Of a stretch of 64,000 bases of DNA, positions 24,267 to 36,200 are shown in pieces. The stretch is from Branchiostoma belcheri. Taxonomy: Eukaryota; Chordata; Leptocardii; Amphioxiformes; Branchiostomatidae. Within the stretch, counting starts at the first letter, position 1. Every line of letters starts with the position of its first letter. A program made the translations under genes and the position numbers. Under the pieces are notes generated by a model, which was not told where the DNA came from, did not search any database, and saw only the letters and a program-made list of their open reading frames with translations. Location of the stretch: assembly GCF_001625305.1 (NCBI RefSeq), contig NW_017802379.1, positions 372,001-436,000 of the forward strand, in the 5' to 3' direction.

Positions 24267-27200
24267 ATGTTGGACCCTGCCTTGCCGTGGGTGGCCCACG
24301 GCTACAAGAAACTCAAGGATGATTTCAGCCAGAAGTTCCTGTCGGATGTGGACTATACCAAACATAGTACAGACACATCATCGGAGAACAGACTTCGCAT
24401 CTCCACTCCGAAAAAGGAGCAGCAAGAAAGAGTGAAGAGTGCGACTGTCAGGAGAGTACAGGATGGGAGAACTGGAAGTGCTCGCTCAAGAGACAGTGGT
24501 GGCGACACGTACCTATTTTTACGAGAATCTCGCCCCAGAAGTGCTTATTCAACGTACAGCGTAAAGTCATTCATGTCTGGCCCACCTCAGGTGAAAAACA
24601 AGCGAGCTCGCAGCGCGACAGTTCGACGAAAAGCTGCGGACTTACAGAAAAGTTTCACACAAATAGAGAGAAGTTATGAAGAAGAGCGATTGAACAAGAA
24701 CTTTCGCAAACTGGCAAGGCCGAGGACTGCTCAGGGATTGGTTCGCGGAAGGCCGAATGTGACCTGGAGCGGGGACTGGCGGCCGACGTCTTCCACGGGA
24801 CTGATTCCTACGACACCGTTCGACAGATACGTCAGTTACGAGAGACCCCGCTCTGCCAGAAGGGTATGAGGTTTTGGTTTGTTTTCGACTTCGTGTTGAA
24901 TATTACTGGTAAATTGATGGAAATCACTACTCTTAACTAAAATGTTGAGATCATATCGAAATAAGGCCAAGGCTAGAAAAAAAGCTAAATGGTTTCTTTT
25001 TTAAGACAAAAAAATGACGCCTGGTATATGGACAGCTTGTAGTTGTGACATTGCAGTATTCGGTACAAAGTAGCTGCTGAAACAAGACACTTATAAGTTT
25101 TAAATGTGCTTTAAAGTTCCATAGATATGCCATAACAATTGTGTAAGGGAAGTTGTATCAGAGTCAAAATTGAACGGCTTTTGGTCGTGGTCCACACGTT
25201 TTAGGGTGTCACATTCAGACCTGTCTTGTATTATTATCGCTGGTGCGGTAACCAGGTGTACTCTTTGTTTTTGTTTTGCCATACCTGTTCATCCAGTCGA
25301 ATCTCCTGTCTTTCACCCAGCGGCCTATCCTGTACTTAAGTGAACCATTAGTGTCAGCAATGCCGTGAAACTCTGAAAAGAAGCTGAAAGTTGTTTCAGG
25401 GAGGCTGAGTCTCAAAGAGCAGTTTTGAAAGGGGAGAAGACTATTGTGACGAACCACATTGTTGGCTTACATTGTGTCTCTTAGCGAGTCTTTCAATACA
25501 AGTGCATTGTTTAGTCCTGACCCTTAGCAGAAGAAATTCCCTCCTTTCTTTAAGAATAACGGGTGTTAGAGAAATTTGGAGTGGATCAGGTTAAGGCTAA
25601 TCACCTTAAAGCAGGGCGTTAGGGACAGTTGTATTCAAAGGCAATGGTTTAAGTGTTTTGAGTGAGCCAAATGTTGGGCATGAGAACCCACTGCATATCT
25701 CAAAAGGGACAGTCTATACATTTTCTGCAACAGTGATTTAAGGCTAATTGTGAGCTGTCAGTCTCAGCATTCATTCTTTCAGCCAAGTCCTTCTGGTACT
25801 AAATTGCACTTAAGAATTATACGACACACAATATTTCATACCTGTCAATGCATGAAATACGTACTGTTTCAGACAAATGCTTACAGGAGTCTAAACTAGT
25901 AAAAGAGACATGGTTATTTGTCAATCTGATGGCCCCTTTATAAATTAGTAATGGTGTGTCATCCTTGATTATCAATCAGTCAGTATATATGACAGTGTGA
26001 CAACTTTCATTTAGTGTCCAAGATTTTCAAGTCTGAACCATACACAGTGTTTTTAAGACTAGGTAGCCTTGGCCTTCTTCAGCTATACTACACTGCAGGT
26101 TTTGTCAATTGTGGCCATGCAGAGCATGGAATTTGGTATTTGCCGTTAGGTAGAGTAAACACAATATTTTACCCACATGACAAAGGTGCTTGTCATCGGG
26201 AGTTTCCCCCCTTTTTTCCTGATCACGTACACCAGCACCTGTTTTTTAAAATCTAGATTAAACCTTTAGATGGTGGGCCATGTGTAAGTTTGTTTTAGGT
26301 AGAGTCCACAGTCATGAGTAAGTTTGTTTTAGGTAGAGTCCACACCTTAGAAGTCAGAGCGACCATGGGAATTCAGAGTGGCCTGTCAACAAGTCCCATA
26401 CTATGACCTTTGCGTAAAAATTACAGTAACGTTCCTTCCCTTGGCAACCGTTTACTTACGCACAATGACGATAAATATGGTCTCCTCCGCACATTGTGTG
26501 CTTGTCACTCTGTGCTGGTAATAATTGTGAGCTGGGTGAATATGTAAAATCGGGATGACAGCTATATATATTGTAGCCTTTTATATGTGTGCCGAAGACA
26601 TAATGAATTGGGTGTTGTCAGGTCTCCATTATTTAATGATGTGAGGATCATCTATAATATGCAGACAATAACACAGGGTATTATCAGTGTGACTCCAGAT
26701 AAGGTATAGCATTAAGTTGATCCAATATTGAAATTTGTCCTGGGAATAGGATACATAATTTTTTTGTCCAAGCTGTGATTATTTTGGCACCTTCAGGATT
26801 ATCAGATAATTATGTCCATGTTACATGTGGTAGGTAAGACTCCTATTAATTTGCACTCCATCTTTTGTTATTCCATCATCCATTCTTCTCTTGTTTTGAC
26901 TATCAGCTTGTTCAGTCAGGACAATGTGCATCTAAACTTGAGATTTTCCTCACGCAGACAAATTTGATAAACAATCTGCACTGGCATTTTCTGACAACAC
27001 TGTCCTAATCCAACCCATAATCGTTACTACATACCATCCTTGTAATATTATCCCACAGCTAATCCCCCTTTCATTGCTGTAAGAATAATATTTGTATGAA
27101 CTGTACGTTTTGTTGTTGTCCATTGAGGTTCAGGCACCTTTAGTATTGATGGTGGATTGACTGTGTTGACATGCATCTATCAGTGTCGCCAAGTAAATGT

Positions 27201-30200
27201 TTTTACACTATTGTTAACACATGTACAGTAAAAACAGGCAAGGAGAAACAAGTGTAATAGTAGGAGATAACTTGACATTTTGGTACGAACTTTTAGGGCC
27301 AAATATATATATGTTGCTGATAAGCTTTTAACATACCAAATCATTAAATACATTTTTATTATATATTAGATGATATATACTTTTATATTGTACAGTCTTA
27401 CAATATAGTTTGCCACATTAAATCAATTATTTCATACCTTTTAGTACCTATATAGTCACTCAAGACATTAACGTTTGGGTTCTATACCTCCCAAGTACGA
27501 GTACAATAATTTCCTCAACTGTTAGCCCGCATTCTTATAATTTATTTCTAACAGCCATCTTTACCCCACTTTTTACGCCAAACAGTTACTGTCTCCACAG
27601 GTGTCTATTGTACAGCATAACCTGTTCACCGGGGTCTTCTAAGTAATTGATATTAATCATGGCTACTGATACCCAGCCTGTGTTACACAAGCTCTCGCTT
27701 TAATAGGCTAATGGGGGCAACTTAGGAACAATTTTAGTAGGACTAGGTATACCCAGTGTCCTATTCCAATACAGCACCAGTCTCTCACTGATAATACTTC
27801 ATGAAATGCCTGTGCTGCCCAGTGTGTCTAAATTAAACCCTGTATAATCCTGCGTGCAAAGGAATGTCGGCCGTACTAAAGTATTGCTTCCCTAATCGAG
27901 AACCAACCAGCACAGAGACAGGTGTACAGCTAATAGGGTATAATTAATAGGTTGATGATGGAGTGTTTACGCACTAATTCCCTCTGGTTAGTGATTGCGT
28001 TGTGAGGGTAACCAAGGGCCACTAGGGAAATGGTTACACAATAAGTTACACCTCTGGGCATACTTGCAGGTGCTGTGTACAGAATATTATTTTTGGGCAA
28101 TATTCAATTTTATAAATATATCAAAATGCTGGTCTTGTTCATACATTTTTCAAAAGAAAGACAAATTATTTTTTACTTATTTCATTTTGCCTGCCAGGTG
28201 CACAGAGATCTTCTTTAACATTAGATCTCTAGGAAAAATAATTTTTTTTAATCATTTTATCTAACTGAGCATATTGTATGGCATTTTTGTTTTGTCGTTC
28301 TAACAGGTTGTTCCCTTGTCATTTCAGAGTCACAGTCCACTAAAGGATAATGACGTAAGTGCACTTTCCTACACTAAGCATTTTATTCAATTGATTATAA
28401 TTATTAAGTTCACCTTTGTAAAAACAGCTTTGCTTTTTTTTACGTTACATTTTATTTCCCACTGAAGTACCAGTATCATTAATTTGAGTAGAAATTTCAA
28501 GCTCTTTTTGGGCAGAAAACTGATTGAAAGTCTGTTTAGAATTGAAGGGTTTAGCAAAGCATTTGCTTCTATTATGTATCACTTGTACTGCTAACTTTCC
28601 CCTACTGTGGCATGTGCAGGTCAGAAGAGGTGACACACCACAGTTCTTCGACATCTCCAAGAGGGCGTGGCTTCACGATCGCCCCCCGCAGTCTCCGCCC
28701 CGAACCCCACCCCCTCCGAGGAGAATCAGGACACCAGTCAGGTGGGTGCAGTATCTACTTATTTCACTAGGTGGTGCTTGAAATATAGGACATCGCATGT
28801 AAGTGATAGGATCCCATATTGACTGCAATGTAGGACCTGGTCAATAGGGGACGTTTTTATCACAGTACACGAGCATGTACAATTTCAAAAGGTTGATATG
28901 TGTTATACCTGGGATGGCCAGTAGGGGGAGTTGCATCATTGTGGCTAATGTATCTAAAGTTGCTCAATAGAACAGAATGTTTTTGGTAAGAAGATCATTT
29001 AAACCTCATCTTTTTTACATTTCCTGACATATTTTTCATAACATCACTCATGGAAATGGTACATTGTTGCAAAAAATGCATAATTGTTGCCTAACCCTGT
29101 AACCAATAGATAATATAATTGGATAATATAACTTTTTCGGTGTGCTAAGCACTACATGTATGTGGATCACAGATAAAGATATTCTGTGTAATGCAAACTC
29201 TGCTGTCCAGGCTGAGATAAAGTACAGTAACAGTCATGAAGTACCAAAATTGGACCAGAGCTTTACCTGTTGTTCTAGGATTGACAGGACACCGTCAAAC
29301 GTGTCAGCCAAAGCTGGCAGTGGGGAGCCCAGTACAGTGGAGATGTCCCCGCCTCCCTCCCTGCCTCCTGAGGAGGACATCGCCGTGGAAGAGGAGGAAG
29401 AAGAGGAGGAGGGAAACTGGCAGGAGCAGATCGGTGAGTTTGTAAGATGATATATAGTAAAAACTGGTGAATGGGACCAACAAAAAGTGGTTACAATGGT
29501 CCAATATGTAGAAGTCCAATATGTAGAAGTGGTCATGTGTACAGGTTTGACTTAATAATTATGGATTTAGTCTTTCTTGTCTTTTCGACTTCATGTCTCA
29601 TAATCATATCCCCCACTGTTGACTTGAAAAAAATTTCTATTTTGCCATCCATCCATGCTGCAGAAGAGAAAAGGAAGCAGAAAGGTTTGTTTCCTTTTTG
29701 CCAACTGTGCGATAGAATTCTAAATCAATAACTGTCCATTTTAAAAGCTCTACTATGTACAGAATCAATTTTGCACCCTACTAGTGTTTAAGAACTCACA
29801 CACACTCACTCACTCACTCACTGTCTGGTTTATCGTCTGTTGTTCTCTGACATTCGAGTGTTACACAGAACTCCACCTACTATTTTACTTTAGTTTACTG
29901 ATATACAATGATCACCTTTCTATGTGATGATAATCATTTGATACATCTTGTTTGCAGAAGTGTCAGTGCAGATGAAGGAGCCGGAGCCACCGCCCCCCTC
30001 CCCCACCCCTGAACCACCTGAGGAGCCAGAACTTGCCTGGGATGAGGAGGAGGAGAAACAGGAGGAGGAGCCGCCCAAGGTCAGGGTCACAAGTAATTGA
30101 ACAAGTCAAAGGCAATGGTACAATGCACATCATCAAACATCATAAAAATCCATTGAAAATCAAAAATGTTTAGTTATCGTCTTTGCAGACAAACTAATTT

Positions 30201-33200
30201 ACCTGAATTTACCAGCCAATAGGCAGATAGCCCTTGGTAGCTCCTAATATGTCCATCTTCCCCTTCATGTAGTTCTTAATGCTGTTTTTAAATCCATTGA
30301 TGAACCGACTCAGAACTAACTGAAACTAAAACTCATAATGATAGCTCTTCAAAGCAGAGGTAAAAAGTTCACACTGCAGCATTAGAGAAGGTCAAACTGA
30401 CCTGGTCTGGTTAGGCAAGAAATATTGAAACTCTTGTTTCTTGTCAAATAAACATTGAAGTCCAGAGGGAAAGACTTATGGGGATGAAACAGTAGCAAAA
30501 TCTTCAGTGCTATCATATTGCATTGCCTGAAAGTGTTGTAAGAACTAAATATATATGGCCTGATTAGAAATTAAGTTTCATGGTCAGACTTTAATGTGAT
30601 GAGTAGCAAGATATTTCACTTCTGTGCCTCTCCATCCTTTCGTGCCTGCTAATGACATGATTGAGTGAACTGTTATTCTAGGTTATTGATTACATAAAGA
30701 CCGTAACACCATTCAACCAAACAAAAGAACACTACATGATAAATAGGTACCAACCACAAAGACAGACATTTTTGTATCCAGCGTCCAAATCCCCAAATCC
30801 CCGAAGTCTCAATTATTGACGAGGTCGTGTGCCAACGTTTGTTTAGTTGGTTGCTGGTGGACGTTAGTATTTACGAGCACCATTGTTGAACACTGACTTC
30901 TTTACAGACTAGCTTCCATTCTGTTCTTTCATCCTGAAGTGGTCTGGAGTGAATATTGTGTTGATGAGACAGGAGTGCTTTGTTGAGCCTTACTCAAAAC
31001 TCGGGCTGCATTGTTTGGCCGCAACTATTATTCCAACGTTGCCATACCAGTGGGCTAAACGGACTTTTGTCAAAAGGCTCTTGATGTAATTGTGCAGAAA
31101 TAGTATCTCTGTATGGTGTAGAGGGCAAAGATTTATGTATGGTGCGAATTCCCCTAAGAGCTTTTTTAGACTTACTCTGGAGTACGGCACCATTGTTGTT
31201 TGGTGGTTATTAATTCATCGTCACCAAACAACCAACCCAAACTGACTCACACGAAGAGCTCTTGAAAGGGTACAAGATTTTTATAGAGAGATGGCCGGTT
31301 CGATAGCAGCGAGGAATTTTTGTGTGCCTCCGAAAAGAAGAAGGACAGTCATGAAAAAGAGGAAAGTGTTGTCTGGACAAAGTGTCAAACATGTCGCAGA
31401 AGATGCATCGATTAGGAAGATCATTGTCAACCTTAACTTCAGGGTATACGAGGTAACAATTTTTCATTACTCTTAATATAAGTCTGTTCCCTGGTAGCTT
31501 TCATAATAATGTAAGATAAATTAAGCCAGCCACGCTATTGAAACTCAGGTATTACAATGCTGCAAAATGCAGTTGTCAAAGCCTTTGCAGTGTCTAGACA
31601 TTTATCTTTTAAAGAAATGATTACATTGTTATATAAGTTCAGTGATCATGAAAAGGTGTAGTAATTTTTTTTGTGCCATTGAAAAGGTGTACATAATTTG
31701 TTTTTAACCACTGACAATATTGGGAGTTGTATGTGTACATTGAGCAATTAAGCAGTATTGTCAAGTGAAAATTGTGTGTGACGTCTGACTGACTCACGAG
31801 TTTATATTTGCGTGATAAGGATAAAAAGGTATTGATTTTTCCTGTCCTTGAAAACAGAAGATCTATTCTAAGACTCTGGAAAAAAATTGAGTGTCAGCTA
31901 CTGTCAATCTGCTATGTAACATAATATCAGCTGAAGTAAATTTAGCTTTAAAATTTAAATTCCATTTGGCAACATCCTTCTTCGCTGAAACTGAATAACT
32001 GAATAACTGTAAAAAATACTAATTTAAAAGAATTCTAGACACTACTTGTAACATGTAACACTTGTGCAATCACATGATGATAATGGTTACAAAGTGTCCT
32101 TTGTCTCAATACCAGAGGAACAAACAAAACTATCAAAGGTTTTCTACATGTATCACTAAGGTAAAGATCTCGATTGAGATTAAGACCATTTTAGTATTAA
32201 GTGACAACTACATATCCCCTCTCAATAAAAGCAACACTATGTCCTCTCCCAGATAGTCCAGATACCCCCTGAGTTGAAAATTGAGCCAGTGAGTAAAGAA
32301 ACAGCATGGTGCCAGATGGGTACAGTATCTCTGATAACAAACATTTCCTTTTTGACGCAAACGGGCCATGAAACGGTTCTTGGCTGAGCAAACATTACAG
32401 TCCAGGCTTAGCTGAAGAGAGCTTTGTGTTGGTGGTTGAAGGAAGATCTATTGAAAAACTACCATTTACATGTCATATATTTGGGTGATTTTCCAGGTTT
32501 AATACCAATTAAGGTAGGACTGGTATAATGTGCATTCAACTGTTTGACCAGATTCAGGTACAATTGTTCAAGACTTTGTGTCAAAAATTGTCCATATTGA
32601 TGTAGAGGACACAGATGTTGAAGCCCTATACAATTTTGCCTTTCATATTGTTGAATTTCTTGTGGAACAAAATTTAAATAATTTCATAACTATTGTGATG
32701 GAATGTTGCAGAAGGAAGATTATGACACATTGTAGGTTGAACTTTGTATTCCAACAATGTTTAATGCGTTAGAACTTTGAGGATGACACTAACGCGTTCC
32801 TGTTAAATCTTCTTCTTTTACAGCCACCATCACCACCTCCTACCCCAAGAGAGCCCACACCCCCTCCAAGGGAACCTACTCCCCCTCCTCGTGAACCTAC
32901 ACCCCCTCCAAGAGAGCCTACACCCCCTCCAAGAGNNNNNNNNNNNNNNNNNNNNTCCCCTCCCCCTGTAGAGAACGCCCCCACCCTCCACCACCATCCC
33001 CAACCCCCGAAGTGGAAGAAGAGCCAGCAGAAGTTGCCCCACCCCTGGTGGAAGAAGAACCGCCACCCCCCTCACCCTCACCAGAACCAGTTGCAGAGGA
33101 GCCTCCCCCTGAGGTACAAAATGTTTTAACTCCATGTATGGTGTGAATGAAATATGTAAATGTTGCACAACACGTAAGATAGAAAGTTTATTGCTGTAAA

Positions 33201-36200
33201 TCACGTACAAGTATCTCATGTATACAGAAAAAGATATTCTTTGTGTTGGAACAAAAATTTTTATCATAATAAACATGTAACTATCCGATGTACTTTCATG
33301 ATAGATATTGGCACAGTTTGTAGTATTTTAGTAGGCTTTTTATTATCATAATAATGTACATGTAGTTCCTACAAATATTGTACTTGCCTGGAATCTGGTC
33401 TTCTTAATTTTCCTACTTCCAATGGTTAATATCGGCCTCATAGTGACCATAGGAGGCGGGCAATAAAATCCAGGACCCTAGAAAGTACAGGCTAGAATTT
33501 CACAAAATAATTCTTATTCTTCATCTGGTGTTTCCCATCCAGGTTGAAGAGCCACCTACTATGGAAGAAGAGGAGCCAGAACCTGAGCCAGAACCTGAGC
33601 CTGAACCAGAAGTTGAGCCGGTGGAAGTGAAGGAAGTGAAGATAGAGGAAGTGGAGGTTGTAGAACCCAGGACACCTGAACCAACTACTGAGAAAAGGTA
33701 ACATGGATTCATAAGTTCTAATAATAAGCATCCGAAATAAAGTTTGATTGATGGAATGATTGATATCATAGCAATAGCACTTTTTTTAAAGACAGTGTAC
33801 TTCATGATCATTTTTTATCTTGGTTAAGGTAGCAAATTAATAAAAGGTAATATTGACCAACAATAAGATTAACAGTCTGTCATACAATATCATGTTTAAG
33901 ATCTGTTATGGTAATTCATGTAACTATATGTCTATCAGGCTGTTTACAGAGTATAGCTCTAATTTGTCGGCTCTGCCAACTTTGATCAGGTTTGCTATCA
34001 ACCAGAGGTCACAGGTCACCTTTAGGTGACCATTAAAGTACTGGTATAGCCACAACAATCGTGACCAAACAGTGTGTTCAATATTGACTCTGTAGTGTTG
34101 GTCTATCCATCAATCTACAACGTGTTTGTACCTTTAGACCATAGGCTAAAGACTCTGCCACTGGAAAAACATGGTAAGCACTGGCACATGGGAATCAAAG
34201 GGGTGGTTTGAGTCTTGATTTTTGTCAGATTTTAGGCTTTGATTTCAAACACTCAGTCCTATATATATGTCTCAAAGCCAGTCTGTGTAAGCTACTACAT
34301 GTAGCTGCAACATATAAATTACTACTGGGGCCCTTCCATTCAATAATCAATTCTAATCTGAAAATGAAATGTTTATGGGGAAGGTAAATTCAACTTTGGA
34401 CTTACTAAACAATAGTTCTTTTGCCACACCTTGGAATTGACACCAATATATTGCCCCAAATTACCATCTACAAAAATGTTCTTAATTATTCTACTGGTAA
34501 ATTAGTTTCCATTCAGGGAGTATTGAACCTGAATTGATTTACTAAGAAATACGGTCCCTTTGTAACAGTGGGGGGTTTATAGGCGCTACCAACAGATCTG
34601 GCAAACGGGTCTAGACCTTTTAGCGGAGAGGTTAGAGTGTCTGACTGGGGCCCGGGAGGTCGTGGGTTCGAACCCCGGCCCGGGACCAGTGGGGTTTTTA
34701 CTGTCTCCTCCTGTTTCTTACACCTTATCTATATCCTAGGTAAATACCACAAGAAATCCTAGTCACAAATTGTCTGTAAGAAACAAGGTTGCTCCAGTGT
34801 TTGACCCTTGATCTCCATCAGTGAAAACATGGTTGCTAATCGGCTAATCCAAAGGTACACGCTGCAGCGCCGTGTTTACCCGCTGTATTGACCCGAGCGT
34901 TTATTCCCCCATCCCTGTCTATTCACGCTGACAACTAATTGCTGTATGGCTTGTTTGCATTGCCTAGCAACTGTCACGTGACCTCAGTAGCAACCACATG
35001 AATCATACCCTTGGCTTCTTTCAACAAAAGCCTAGTAGATATTGTCCGCCATATATTTCAATTATGATCCCATATACGTAGCTAGGCAATATTTTAGCTT
35101 TACAAGTATCCCGGATGAATATTCCTTGTATTATGATTTTGCCGTTCGAAAAAAATGGATGGTTTATTCAAGCATCAATTTCCCCTTCACAAGCCGTTAA
35201 ACAAGGAAGACAGTTAGTCAAAGGGTGATCAATATTAGATTTGAGTCCCGCTGACAGGGAGTTGTATGGGCTCTATGTACATGTAGCGTGGTTACTATGT
35301 AACCTTCAGACATGGTTAGCCAGACTATTCATTTAACAATCTGTGCGACAATAAACCCTGGGTGGTAAAGTCTGTAGGGAGTTAAACACAAATCCACAGG
35401 CCTGCTTTCTGTGCTGTAGTGTAAAGGTGCGGGAATTGGCTGGAAGTGGTCTTTTGGTGTTAGGGCTGTCCTAAGAGACTGAGAAGATACACTCAGGACT
35501 TAAGGATATAAGACCTTACGTGTTGCTGTTTTGAAAAAACGGTAACTCATCTGGTTGCGAGCAGTCGAGCAGAATTCCTACAGTAGCCTGATCAGGGTTA
35601 AAGTCAGAGATTTCGACCACTTGAAGATTGGTTTCAAGTTCCATAGAATTTGTAAGGTTTTCAATCTCAGTGAAGCAAGATGAGTGAGGAAGAAGAAGTT
35701 GAAAGGTAAGGTGCTCATTTAGATTCAGAAAAGAATGTTTGTGCATCCATTATGTCTTACATCCAGTCTTCAGTGCCGTACAGAGTCACAGAACCAACAA
35801 AACAGAAATACTTGTTGGCTGGTACCCGTTACAAATCCTATATTGTTCAGTTTATGGACTTCACTATTGTTGGTAAGCTAATTAGCTTTAAACATTTAAA
35901 CCTTAGCAGTTGGGTTACTGGGATAAAGATACATCAAATTGTGAGGAAAGACTTTAAAAGTATTCAAATGCCTTTGGTCTACCATAATGGTCAGAATTTC
36001 AACATTTCTGGTACATGTATATGCAAACTTCTATCTTAAGTGTGGCAATGTTCAAAGGCATGTCAGCAAGAAACCTTAGACTGGGTCATTAAAGGTATGA
36101 TGATTGATTTGGTTACAGTGTTTAACTCAGTTTGTTGTAAGTACCAGTTCCAGGGCCTGTTTGGAAAGTGAATCCTTTGATCAGGCTTTCAGCTTTCCAG

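Noticed and set aside
32936..32955. Reading the N run as a real 20-bp insertion causing a frameshift pseudogene
   Set aside because: It sits in a tandem repeat and all flanking exons agree in phase, so an assembly gap is far more likely.
33492..33811. Minus-strand frames rich in Gly/Ser or Phe/Arg
   Set aside because: Shadows of the Glu-Pro repeat exon of the EF-hand gene.
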